Assembly: GCA_019117445.1 (NCBI GenBank)
Contig: DWZS01000079.1
Span: 1 to 32,029, forward strand
DNA: 32,029 nucleotides
DNA from: Candidatus Limosilactobacillus excrementigallinarum
GTDB lineage: Bacteria; Bacillota; Bacilli; Lactobacillales; Lactobacillaceae
Direction: 5' to 3'
Positions 13,452-22,264 of the stretch are shown here, in pieces (positions within the stretch are counted from its first letter, which is position 1; the number at the start of each line of letters is the position of its first letter). A model generated the notes under the pieces. It was not told the DNA's origin. It saw only the letters and a program-made list of their open reading frames with translations, and ran no database searches. The translations under genes were made by a program, and so were the position numbers.

Positions 13452-16193
13452 CTAATTACTTAAAGTTTGTTGCGCCAACTTACTATTAACAATGCGTAAA
13501 CCAGAGGCACCTGAATAAGAGTGTCCGCCGAAATTCAAATCGCCATACCAGCAAATCTGTTTATCAATAATACATGTATTATTACCAACGCTTTTCAGTC
13601 TTATAAGTTTTAAGTTCTGAGATAATTTTTGAATCAAGGCTTCACTAACATCGTTATTAATTTCTAAAGTAATCTCACGACCTGACGTATCCAAATTATT
13701 CAAGAGCATAACTTGATCCATCGATAGACGTTTCAAACGAAGAAAAATACTTTTTGATCGTAAAAGATCGTTCTTCCAATCGGATTGATAATTTCTGCTT
13801 GTGTAAAATGTTGATTCGTAGTTATTCCATTGACTATTTTTCACAAATTCATAATGAAGTCCCTTATAAACACGCATTCGTTTTTGAAACATCTTGGCGA
13901 AAGTATCATCTCCAATGTCAACATAATCATAAACACGGAGTTCATCTTTGTTATCTAATCCCCGTTCTAATCGGCCAAGATACTGTTTTGTATTACCTCT
14001 CCAGGAAAAAGGTAAAACTAAAAATAATGTATCTAGAATTGGCAAATCAAACCCTTCACCAACATACTTATTAGTTGAAAATATAATAAATGGTTCATGA
14101 GTATCTGGAAGACTTGGTTGATGATGCGTGCTTCCAGTAATTAAATAAACATTTTTACATAAGCTTTTCCTTAACAACTCTTGCAGAATCTTCAAATGAT
14201 TAACTCGATCACTTAGCAGCAAAATGTGTCTTTTTTCATCCAAGGCCTGTCTTAAATCGTTAATAATTTGCTGATTTCTAGTATCATCACTAACTAACTT
14301 ATTGATCTTATTGGAGTAATTTACGCTATTGGACATGCCATTAATACCAGTATATCGAACATACAAATACCGCGAAATTAATTGTTCTTCGTTCTGACCA
14401 GAAAAATAAATTGATCCACAACGATAATGCATGAATTGTTCTAAACCATCTTTACGTTCAGGCGTTGCTGTTAAACCAACGATGTACTTAACATTGGCCT
14501 GAACCAGGACTTTTTCGAAAGTTACCGCAGAAATATGGTGGCATTCATCAATAATGATCTGACTATAACTTTGATAAAGATTCTTTCTGTCATCATCAGA
14601 CATCCGAGTCAATTTGCGGTAATTAACAATATCCACAAGATGTGACGGCCGATTTCGGTTACCAGAAATAATTTCAACTTTCTTTTTTCGTACTAATCTT
14701 CCTGTTTTTGTTGTTTCTTCAAAAGGATTATCATGAATATTCAAAAATTTTAAACCTGTTTGTTGCCACTGTTTAGCAATGTTTTCAGTAGGTACAATAA
14801 CCAAAGTCCGTGCTTGTCGTTTAGCAATTAGAGCACATCCGATTACCGTTTTTCCAAAGCCAGTTTGCGCACAAATCATTCCTAAATCATGTTCTTCAAT
14901 TGTCATAATCGCTTGTTTCTGCTGAGGACGGAGCTTTCCCTTGAAAGTCACACTCATTGAATCTGCATTCGTAAAAGATTTTATAAAATGACATTTACAA
15001 TATTTTTGAAGATCTTTAAAAACGCCCCGTGGTAAATGTAAATACTCCTTAGTAATACGTCCAGCTGTTAAAAGTGATGGTGTATTCCATACCGGCATCC
15101 GCATATACTGTTTCTTTTTAAACTCCGGATTAACAAAAGTTGCTAATCCCAATAGTGAAACTTGTTCTTGCCTTGTTAAACAATCCCGTTTAACGAGAAT
15201 CTCTCCCCGGATCTCGCCTTTAATTTCTTTTGGAAATTTTCGAATTTTAATAAGATCCATATCATTATTGAATGTCTTAATAATTTTTAAATCATCCAAA
15301 ATTTTCTGAATTAATTGATCAACTTCTCCTGCAGAATACCGCTTGATTGATTCTAAACGATCCCATTGTTGATTAATCGGAAGTGGGTTTAATGAATCAT
15401 CAGTAAAAATTGAACAATTTATTTGTAAATCCGCCCATTTTAAAGGCAAAGCAATTAAATTGCCAAAACCTTTTTTAGGCATCCGATCTTGGTTAGGTAC
15501 TAGGCGATCGAAACATTCAATGTCAACCTGATCACTGATACTCATGGCTTCAATTAATATTAATTTACCAAGATTTCTAGCAATCGTTGCCCTCACTGGC
15601 TCACTAAAGAAAATCCATATATGATAACTATTACCCGAATGCGACACTTCTGGAAGACAACTGATTCCATATTTATGACATATATTTAAAATCGCTAAAG
15701 TAGTTTTAGTCGGATCAGTTAACGAAGCATGTTTATCTAGATCGAATACCAATTGCTTCGTTGTATCATCTTTAAGTAACGGATAAATTCCATAACGATG
15801 GTAAGGATCATTAGAAATTAATTGGTCATAAATCGTTTTATTACTATAACGTCGATATTCTTTAGTCAAATGCTTCTGTGCATTCTGATCATCCCTTAAT
15901 TGGTAGAAATTCCACCAATTCTTCAAAGCGGGGCTCCAACCTTTACCATTACTCCACTTCTGAGCGTAAACATCAGATCTTCCTGTGAAATAACGCGCGT
16001 ATAATGCTAACTTCTCCGAAGTTGAACGTTTTTTCACCATCAGCGAAACTAATTCCTTTTCCTGAACAATAAACCTTTCACCAATTTGATTAATTATTTC
16101 GTAATCGATTTGGTTAGTCTGATAGTGTTGAAACCGATTTTTAATTATAATCGTCTCGCCATTATTTAAATGATATGCCTTACCAACTTCCAT
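13452..16193 (-). CDS. TOTE-type primase-helicase (archaeo-eukaryotic primase domain plus superfamily 2 helicase)
   Basis: A 913-residue protein. A small N-terminal module (1-90, with Ala-Arg-Tyr-Phe-Thr-Gly-Arg-Ser-Asp-Val) precedes an AEP-like primase domain (about 115-255) with Phe-Asp-Leu-Asp at 150-153, a Ser-His-Ser-Gly-Asn-Ser-Tyr-His-Ile-Trp segment (184-193) and Asn-Gln-Asp-Arg-Met-Pro (234-239). The SF2 helicase has Walker A Thr-Gly-Phe-Gly-Lys-Thr (444-449), Asp-Glu-Cys-His (549-552), Thr-Ala-Thr-Pro (575-578) and Gln-x2-Gly-Arg-x2-Arg (737-744). The last 45 residues resemble the degenerate PLD-like end of these proteins (Ile-Ile-Asp-Lys... Trp-Tyr-Gly). TOTE proteins are proposed conflict or mobile-element factors. 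The start is ATG at 16193 after GAAGG. The region is visibly AT-rich. Confidence 0.85.
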   Translation of the reverse strand: MEVGKAYHLNNGETIIIKNRFQHYQTNQIDYEIINQIGERFIVQEKELVSLMVKKRSTSEKLALYARYFTGRSDVYAQKWSNGKGWSPALKNWWNFYQLRDDQNAQKHLTKEYRRYSNKTIYDQLISNDPYHRYGIYPLLKDDTTKQLVFDLDKHASLTDPTKTTLAILNICHKYGISCLPEVSHSGNSYHIWIFFSEPVRATIARNLGKLILIEAMSISDQVDIECFDRLVPNQDRMPKKGFGNLIALPLKWADLQINCSIFTDDSLNPLPINQQWDRLESIKRYSAGEVDQLIQKILDDLKIIKTFNNDMDLIKIRKFPKEIKGEIRGEILVKRDCLTRQEQVSLLGLATFVNPEFKKKQYMRMPVWNTPSLLTAGRITKEYLHLPRGVFKDLQKYCKCHFIKSFTNADSMSVTFKGKLRPQQKQAIMTIEEHDLGMICAQTGFGKTVIGCALIAKRQARTLVIVPTENIAKQWQQTGLKFLNIHDNPFEETTKTGRLVRKKKVEIISGNRNRPSHLVDIVNYRKLTRMSDDDRKNLYQSYSQIIIDECHHISAVTFEKVLVQANVKYIVGLTATPERKDGLEQFMHYRCGSIYFSGQNEEQLISRYLYVRYTGINGMSNSVNYSNKINKLVSDDTRNQQIINDLRQALDEKRHILLLSDRVNHLKILQELLRKSLCKNVYLITGSTHHQPSLPDTHEPFIIFSTNKYVGEGFDLPILDTLFLVLPFSWRGNTKQYLGRLERGLDNKDELRVYDYVDIGDDTFAKMFQKRMRVYKGLHYEFVKNSQWNNYESTFYTSRNYQSDWKNDLLRSKSIFLRLKRLSMDQVMLLNNLDTSGREITLEINNDVSEALIQKLSQNLKLIRLKSVGNNTCIIDKQICWYGDLNFGGHSYSGASGLRIVNSKLAQQTLSN

Positions 16194-16314
16194 AAATAGC
16201 CTTCATATTATTCAAAAATAGCTAGTTTAAGACAGTCTTCTGTCATAAACTAGCCTTCTAATCACGTAGTTTTAAAAATAAACTTTCTTAATCTCTGTGT
16301 TACTTATTTTATCA
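16194..16314 (-). promoter_or_regulatory. Helicase leader with promoter and terminator-like hairpin
   Basis: An extended -10 box TGATAAAAT lies at 16314-16306 (minus strand); I see no good -35. Between it and the helicase start, GCTAGTTTATGACAG and CTGTCTTAAACTAGC (16254-16221) form a 15-position stem with one mismatch and a four-base loop, followed by TATTTTTG. It could be an attenuator in the helicase leader or the terminator of a small RNA of about 80 bases. Confidence 0.5.
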
Positions 16315-16382
16315 TAATTGTTTGTTAGTATATCTTTATTTTAAGGATGAGGCATAAATCCAACAAAAACCCTTTGCAGTAA

Positions 16383-16426
16383 AAAGCTCTGTATCAACAT
16401 AAATTTGACACAGAGCTTTATTTTTT
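16383..16426. terminator. Bidirectional terminator after the lysozyme gene
   Basis: AAAGCTCTGT (16383-16392) and ACAGAGCTTT (16410-16419) form a ten-pair stem with T-rich tracts on both sides. It ends the large minus-strand surface-protein cluster. Confidence 0.8.
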
Positions 16427-16462
16427 CAGATAACCTAACGTCATTAATTTACGTTAACGTTC

Positions 16463-19324
16463 CTAAAGTTGTCGTGGATCAAACCAGTAATCCACATGCA
16501 CTCCTTCACCATCATTTTGATTTGAATAGCGCGCAACTACTTGAAGTTGATCACCATTCTTAATGGCAGACGCCAATGATGAACCATCAATAAGATTGAA
16601 CTTTGTCTGGAAACCAGATTGTCCTGCATTGTAAATCCTTGGATAAGTTTGTGCAACATCTGGTCGACTAACCGATGTAACTATTTGTCGTTCAATCTCA
16701 TGTCCAGTTGTTCGATCGAAAATAATTAGGTAACGGCTACTTGCACCGACACCCCGATCTGAAGCAAACCAGCCACTGACTTGAACTGCTTTATCCTGGA
16801 TTTTAAAAGAATCCAAACTGGCTGCTTGGGCACTTCCAAATTGCTTAGTTCCTAACCAGCTATCAATATTACTACCTTCCCCATTATTGATGTTGTCGGT
16901 TAAGCGAGCCACAACCTGAAGCTGATTATTATTCATTAAGGCCGTCGCTAAATTAGGATAATCCTTAATCTTAAAAACGGCCAAGAATCCACTATTAGCT
17001 GAATTATAAACATCGGGGTAAACGCTTTTAACATCCAACCTTGGTTGGTCACTAGCCTTTGCCCGAGCAACCTCGCGATGGGTTGTTTGATCGTAAAGAA
17101 TTACCCACTGGTTTGGCCGATCAACAGCTTGATCAGCACAATGCCAACCAGAAACAGTGATTACTTGGTGATCTGCATCCAAATCAAATTGATCTAGACT
17201 TGCTCGGTTAGCATTGAACACCTGGGGATCAAACCAATAATCAATATGCGTTCCTTCGCCATCACTTTGATCAGAATACCGAGCTATTACTTGAAGACGA
17301 TCTCCATTATGAATTGCCGTTAACAGTGACGAATAGTCAGATAACTTAAATTCAGCACTGAATCCTGACTGAATTGCATTATATATATTTGGATAGGCTC
17401 TGGCAACATCCGCACGCTGAGCCGCTGCAACTTTCTGCCGAGCAACTTCTCGTCCAGTCGTTTGGTCAAAGATAATTAGATAACGACTGCTTGCTCCCAT
17501 CGAACGATCCGCCGCATACCAACCATCAATCTGAATTCCTTGATCTTCAAGTTTAAAAGTATCTAAATTAGCAGCTTGAGCACTCCCCAAATTGTTAGGA
17601 GTCAACCAACAGTCAATATTGTTTCCTTCGCCATTCTGATCATTAGTAGTATCTCTAGCTACTACTTGAATTTGATCACCATTCATTAATGCAGCAGCAA
17701 GGTCTGAATTATCCTGAAGTTTAAACTTAGCTGAAAAACCGCTATTGACTGCATCATACACATTCGGGTACGCACGCGCAACGTCTGGTCTCGATACTAC
17801 ACTGGCCTTTGCACGTGATATTTCACGATGAATCGTTTGATCGTAAAGGATCACCCAACGACTGTTCCGACTCATGGACTGATTTGTGGCATGCCAACCA
17901 TTAACCGTCAAAATACCATTATTAACATCGAAACCATCCACCGAACCATTATTTTCGTTCATCGATACGTTACTAAATGTATGATCACTATAATTATTAT
18001 TACCATCTGCCGATGCACTATTTCTAAAAATAATCGTTAGTGGTGTTCCATTGCTAATTGCTGTTGCTAAATTTGAATTTTTCAAGCTAAAACTAGCTGA
18101 AAAGCCAGATCGTCCAGCATTATACAGATAACGGTAAACATTAGCGACGTCTGGTCGATCAATAATAGAAACTTGCTGACGAACAAGTTCATGGCCTTCA
18201 TTATCAAGCACAATTACATAATGATAAGCATCTTTTCCGCGACTGTCATAAGAAGCAAACCAGCCACTAACATCCAAAGCCTGTCTGCTTGCATCTAATT
18301 TTAGACTGTCCAGGTTAGCAGCCTGATTAAAACCGGCACCAACCGCCGACCCGAGCAAGCCTAAGTCCACATCACCGTCAATGGTACCATAGCCGTTAAC
18401 GTTATAACCATTATTATACCCAGTGTATTGCCAGGCACCATATCCAGCATTATGCTTCGCCCAATTGCGACCAGCATCTGTCCGATGGTCATAAGTGTAT
18501 TGTGCAATCCAGGTACGACCACGACCAACCACATCGCTAACGTGGAAGCGAGAGTCAAAATAGGCATAAGTGTAGACCCCTTGATTCCAATAACCACGGT
18601 TGCGAAGTTGATCAAAAAACGCTCTTAAATCATTCGCCACACCAGCATACTGATTACGTGGATCTTCAATATCAGCGAACATCAAAGTATTACTAGGCAG
18701 ATTCAATTGATCTGCTCGATCTGCAAAATAATTAGCCTCATCAATTGCTGATTGGCGATTAGTAAACTTGGTAAAATGGTAAGCCGCTACCCCTAATCCA
18801 GCTGCATAAGCATCACGAATTTGTTCTGCTGCCGGAGCATCTTGTTGATATGTACCCTTAGTTAATTGAATAATCGCATACTTAACCCCTTGGTTTCGTA
18901 ACTGAATAAAGGTTCCTTCATTCATTCCAGTATTCATCCATGACAAATCAACTGCATTTGCTTGAGTAGCGTTTGGATCCCAGCCTTGCTGATTAACCGG
19001 AACTGCTGGTGCAGGTGTTGTTTTGGTAACAGCTGCTAATACTGGCGTAATATTTTGCGCTGTTATTTGCGTTTTCGAATTTACAACCATTTTATTAGAA
19101 GCTTCATTGTTATCTACATTTTCTGACCCAACTATTGAGTCATTTGTCCTTACTTCGTTTTCATTATTAACCGAATTAGTTACCACTTGTTGATTAGCAG
19201 TAATATTATCATCCGCAAGAACATTATCTGAAAAATTTGTTACACCAATGGTCGTAGCTGCAAACATAATGGCAGCACAACACCAAAGTTTCCCACTTTT
19301 GTACATTTTAAAACGTTGTTTCAA
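16463..19324 (-). CDS. Secreted GH25 lysozyme with five C-terminal RDV repeats, KxYKxGKxW signal
   Basis: A 953-residue protein. The start is TTG at 19324, nine bases after AAGGAGG, giving Met-Lys-Gln-Arg-Phe-Lys-Met-Tyr-Lys-Ser-Gly-Lys-Leu-Trp. That leader is the KxYKxGKxW type tied to specialised export of large surface proteins; an ATG at 19372 has no ribosome site. After a Thr/Asn-rich linker, residues about 123-330 form a GH25 muramidase: Asp126 in Val-Asp-Leu-Ser-Trp and the Asp218-x-Glu220 pair in Phe-Ala-Asp-Ile-Glu-Asp. Five RDV repeats of about 120 residues follow. The order (enzyme first, repeats last) is reversed relative to the cluster's other enzymes. There is no LPxTG. It probably cuts the glycan backbone of peptidoglycan while bound at the wall. 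It is last in the cluster. Confidence 0.88.
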   Translation of the reverse strand: MKQRFKMYKSGKLWCCAAIMFAATTIGVTNFSDNVLADDNITANQQVVTNSVNNENEVRTNDSIVGSENVDNNEASNKMVVNSKTQITAQNITPVLAAVTKTTPAPAVPVNQQGWDPNATQANAVDLSWMNTGMNEGTFIQLRNQGVKYAIIQLTKGTYQQDAPAAEQIRDAYAAGLGVAAYHFTKFTNRQSAIDEANYFADRADQLNLPSNTLMFADIEDPRNQYAGVANDLRAFFDQLRNRGYWNQGVYTYAYFDSRFHVSDVVGRGRTWIAQYTYDHRTDAGRNWAKHNAGYGAWQYTGYNNGYNVNGYGTIDGDVDLGLLGSAVGAGFNQAANLDSLKLDASRQALDVSGWFASYDSRGKDAYHYVIVLDNEGHELVRQQVSIIDRPDVANVYRYLYNAGRSGFSASFSLKNSNLATAISNGTPLTIIFRNSASADGNNNYSDHTFSNVSMNENNGSVDGFDVNNGILTVNGWHATNQSMSRNSRWVILYDQTIHREISRAKASVVSRPDVARAYPNVYDAVNSGFSAKFKLQDNSDLAAALMNGDQIQVVARDTTNDQNGEGNNIDCWLTPNNLGSAQAANLDTFKLEDQGIQIDGWYAADRSMGASSRYLIIFDQTTGREVARQKVAAAQRADVARAYPNIYNAIQSGFSAEFKLSDYSSLLTAIHNGDRLQVIARYSDQSDGEGTHIDYWFDPQVFNANRASLDQFDLDADHQVITVSGWHCADQAVDRPNQWVILYDQTTHREVARAKASDQPRLDVKSVYPDVYNSANSGFLAVFKIKDYPNLATALMNNNQLQVVARLTDNINNGEGSNIDSWLGTKQFGSAQAASLDSFKIQDKAVQVSGWFASDRGVGASSRYLIIFDRTTGHEIERQIVTSVSRPDVAQTYPRIYNAGQSGFQTKFNLIDGSSLASAIKNGDQLQVVARYSNQNDGEGVHVDYWFDPRQL
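16466..18325 (-). repeat. RDV repeat array of the lysozyme (A-B-A-B arrangement)
   Basis: There are five units. Units 2 and 4 share Trp-Val-Ile-Leu-Tyr-Asp-Gln-Thr and Asn-Ile-Asp-(Cys/Ser)-Trp-Leu; units 3 and 5 share Ser-Ser-Arg-Tyr-Leu-Ile-Ile-Phe-Asp and Asp-Tyr-Trp-Phe-Asp-Pro. The pairing suggests duplication of a two-unit block. Confidence 0.8.
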
Positions 19325-19412
19325 AATAAAACTCCTCCTTAAGCTTAAACAAACAGCTTCATTATAGACCATTAATTTGTTAATAACATTATTAAAAGGT
19401 CAAAACAAACAA

Positions 19413-19490
19413 AAACTCCAGTGTCCGACGAAGTCGAACTCTGGAGTTTACTTACGCTTACGAAATCATGAATGGTTTCTGCCACGTAAC
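19413..19490. repeat. Bipartite stem-loop element, copy 2 (terminator of the amidase gene)
   Basis: Stem I: AAACTCCAG (19413-19421) and CTGGAGTTT (19441-19449) with an inner CGAC/GTCG hairpin. Stem II: GAAATCAT and ATGGTTTC (19462-19479) with an outer TTACG/CGTAA. It starts about ten bases after the amidase stop, and on the minus strand stem I is followed by TTTTTGTTTG. It matches copy 1 (8719-8819) in order and in core bases. Confidence 0.65.
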
Positions 19491-19500
19491 TTATTTAATT

Positions 19501-22149
19501 TTAAAGCTGTTTATATTCGTATTTAACTAATTCAAAGAAATCACTCATTGTGTAGGAAGTACCAAAGTAGCTGCTTGCCCGATTTGCCCAGTAACCATCT
19601 GGATCGGTATGATCAGTTCCCCCAAAGATTTGTGAAACCATATGGTGTGAGAACAGATTTCCTGAAGCACCATTAAGGTTTGGCACCATCCCATACTGTT
19701 GCATCTTGTATGCTATGTAGTATGCAGCATTAACTAATTCACGAACAAAGTTGTCGCGGCCATAAACTTCAACCTGTTCGAATTGAACTGCTCGCCCATT
19801 TGCCGGATATGCAGCCCCCCATGCTTCACGGTCAGTGGATGAAATCTCAATGATATTATTTCCGTCCACAAATGCGTGCACGAATGCATTATTATAAGTT
19901 GATTTCTCGTAATTAATTTCACCCCAAATACTATCATTTGGGTTGGCAGTTTCGTGAACAACAACCATATTTGGCTTACCATCACTTGTTCCGGTGTAAG
20001 CCTTAGTAACCGCTGGGATTACATAATTAGTCTGGATATTGGCATGACCAATGTGATTATTAGCGATATAAGCATTGATCCGGTTAGCATACATATTATA
20101 TTGAACGAAGTAAATCTTATTACTGTCAATATCTACATAGTTACCATTACCAGCTGCATCATCGGTATAACGGTGAATGAAGTAGACCCCGGCACGGCCA
20201 GTAAGGTTAACCCCATTAGCATTCAAGCTGAATCCAGAATGATTACTGTTTACGATCCATGGATAAGCTTTTTGAACATCATTACGAACACTAGCACTAT
20301 TAGTAACATTCCACCGCGTTATTTCAGAATTGTTGCTTGCATCCATTGCAATAATGTATTGATATGGTTTATCAGCAATGTTATCCGCTGCATGCCAACC
20401 ACTAATCTGAACACCATTGGAATTCACGATCATCGTATCAAAACTAGCGGCATTCGTAGCATATTTTTGACTCCAAATGTCAGCAGTTTGTGAATCATTA
20501 CCACTCGCATCATTCGTTAATCGGAAGACGACCTGTAAATCACCATCAACTGCCCGATCAAAGTTAATCGTCGCATCAAAACCACTATTTAAACTATTAA
20601 ATAATGTTGGGTAAGCATTGGCGACGTCTCCCCGTTCTGTCAATGTTACACGTTGCCGACCTAATTCACCCTTACTATCTAGGAGAATGACGTAAGCATA
20701 TTGATAGCCATCTGCAGCACCATTTGCAAACCAGCCGTTTAGCTTCATTGAACGATCACTCGGTTGCCAACCATCAATGCTGTAAGCACTTTGCATTGGT
20801 GTAACCCCAGGATACCAATAATCGGTATGTGCACCGTCATTACCATTCCCGTTGGCATCTTGAGAGTAACGACTAACAATCGAATAATTGTGTCCAGCCA
20901 CTAAATGGAGATTCCCAAAGTCATAGGTAAAACGAGAATGCCCAGCCGTCCGGGTATCGGAATAAGCCTTAGCCACATCTGAAGAATCATGCAGGTCAAC
21001 CTTTTGAGATGCCACTTGACGACCAGTTGTGTTATCAAAAACAATCAAATAATGATTTGGTTCATAAATTGAAACGTCGTTAGCGTGCCAGCCATTAACT
21101 ACTAAATGACCATTACTAATATTAAACGAATCCAGGTTACCACGATCCTGTTTCGTTACCGGATCAAACCAATAATCAACCGTCGTACTACCGTTACCTG
21201 CTGGATCGTTCGTCCAACGACTAATGAATTGAATATCATGATTTGCATAGCGGGAAGTTAAATTGAAAGTTGCCCGAAAACCAGAACGTCCTGCGTTGGC
21301 AATTGTTGGAAAGGCCTCAGCCACATCCTGACGTTCACTATCGCTGGAATTCACTAATTGCCGGGTGATTTCACTATTCGTAGTCTTGTCATAAGCAATG
21401 ACATAGTTATACTTCATTCCGGCTGCCTGGTTTGATGCATGCCAGCCCGAAACGGTCACTTGGCCGTTTTTGCCTTCCATACCATCCATACTTGCTCGGT
21501 TAGTTTCATCAAAAGTAATTGGGAACCAGTAGTCAGTATGCTGTCCTTCACCATGAAGTGCGTCATTACTGTACCGGGATACCAAACTCAGTGAATGATT
21601 TAAAACGTTCGCCGGAATACTAATACTTAAGTTAAATCCGGAATTCCTACTATTGGCAATATTTGGATAAGCTTTTTGAACGTCATCCCGTTCTTGAACC
21701 GGTGCTTGTTGACGTGTCACTTCGCGATTCGTCGTATTATCGTAAACAATTACCCACCGATTACGTTCAGTATTACTTTGACCAGTCGCATGCCAGCCAC
21801 TAACGTTTAATGATGTCTTGCCATTGCTATCCGTTGATACACTGGCACTATCCAAGTTCCCATTATTAGCGCTGACGTTATTACGCGTTGTTTGGTCAAC
21901 CGGCACTTGATTATCAGAACTGGTCGTTTGAGTTGTTTGGTTGCTTGTTAAGGCTACTTTTGTATCTGCCAAATTTTCCGTAGCTGCAGATTGCTGAACA
22001 TTCATCGTCGTAGTCTGCGCAGTATTTGTATCAGCATTGGCATTAATCTCTTGGGTTGCGATTCCTAATCCCAAGCTGACAAACGCAACCGCTGAGCAAA
22101 CCCATAACTTACCACTTTTATATAACTTAAAACGCTTTTTTGTCTCCAT
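19501..22149 (-). CDS. Secreted N-acetylmuramoyl-L-alanine amidase with five N-terminal RDV repeats
   Basis: An 882-residue protein. The start is ATG at 22149, eight bases after AAAGGA. The KxYKxGKxW leader (Lys-Leu-Tyr-Lys-Ser-Gly-Lys-Leu-Trp) has likely cleavage near Ala-Asn-Ala-Asp at about 39. A Thr/Gln-rich linker and five RDV units (about 98-680) lead to an Amidase_2-like domain at about 710-870. Zinc and catalytic candidates there are His732 in Val-Val-His-Glu-Thr, Glu791 in Gln-Phe-Glu-Gln-Val-Glu, His835/His836 in Ser-His-His-Met-Val-Ser, and His847 or Asp849 in Thr-Asp-His-Thr-Asp-Pro. It would split the amide between muramic acid and the stem peptide. It has no LPxTG, so attachment presumably relies on the repeats. 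It ends in the bipartite stem-loop terminator. Confidence 0.88.
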   Translation of the reverse strand: METKKRFKLYKSGKLWVCSAVAFVSLGLGIATQEINANADTNTAQTTTMNVQQSAATENLADTKVALTSNQTTQTTSSDNQVPVDQTTRNNVSANNGNLDSASVSTDSNGKTSLNVSGWHATGQSNTERNRWVIVYDNTTNREVTRQQAPVQERDDVQKAYPNIANSRNSGFNLSISIPANVLNHSLSLVSRYSNDALHGEGQHTDYWFPITFDETNRASMDGMEGKNGQVTVSGWHASNQAAGMKYNYVIAYDKTTNSEITRQLVNSSDSERQDVAEAFPTIANAGRSGFRATFNLTSRYANHDIQFISRWTNDPAGNGSTTVDYWFDPVTKQDRGNLDSFNISNGHLVVNGWHANDVSIYEPNHYLIVFDNTTGRQVASQKVDLHDSSDVAKAYSDTRTAGHSRFTYDFGNLHLVAGHNYSIVSRYSQDANGNGNDGAHTDYWYPGVTPMQSAYSIDGWQPSDRSMKLNGWFANGAADGYQYAYVILLDSKGELGRQRVTLTERGDVANAYPTLFNSLNSGFDATINFDRAVDGDLQVVFRLTNDASGNDSQTADIWSQKYATNAASFDTMIVNSNGVQISGWHAADNIADKPYQYIIAMDASNNSEITRWNVTNSASVRNDVQKAYPWIVNSNHSGFSLNANGVNLTGRAGVYFIHRYTDDAAGNGNYVDIDSNKIYFVQYNMYANRINAYIANNHIGHANIQTNYVIPAVTKAYTGTSDGKPNMVVVHETANPNDSIWGEINYEKSTYNNAFVHAFVDGNNIIEISSTDREAWGAAYPANGRAVQFEQVEVYGRDNFVRELVNAAYYIAYKMQQYGMVPNLNGASGNLFSHHMVSQIFGGTDHTDPDGYWANRASSYFGTSYTMSDFFELVKYEYKQL
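20110..21858 (-). repeat. RDV repeat array of the amidase (units R1-R5)
   Basis: There are five units at residues about 98-212, 217-335, 336-449, 455-565 and 568-680. R3 departs from the motif (Ser-Ser-Asp-Val and Ser-Arg-Phe) and carries an Asn-Gly-Asn-Asp-Gly-Ala-His insertion before Asp-Tyr-Trp. Confidence 0.85.
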
Positions 22150-22264
22150 TCTAATGTCCTTTCAAAAAAATTCACCATTCCTATCATAGTACAAAATCAT
22201 CATAATGATTTAATAATACAATAGTGAAAAGTGAATTTAATCTTTGTAATATTTAATTACAATA
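22150..22264 (-). promoter_or_regulatory. Intergenic region between C39 peptidase and amidase genes
   Basis: The inverted repeat TTGTAAT-N5-ATTACAA (22244-22262) lies directly after the peptidase stop. On the minus strand it doubles as a possible -35 (TTGTAA) with TAAATT 17 bases on, so it may be a weak terminator or the amidase promoter. A second palindrome is AAATCAT/ATGATTT around 22195-22212. Confidence 0.4.

Noticed and set aside
19954-20493. A 179-codon plus-strand frame inside the amidase gene, and similar antisense frames in the other RDV genes and clpE
   Set aside because: They lie opposite well-supported genes, lack ribosome sites, and give Ile/Thr-rich low-complexity products that mirror the repeated coding strand.
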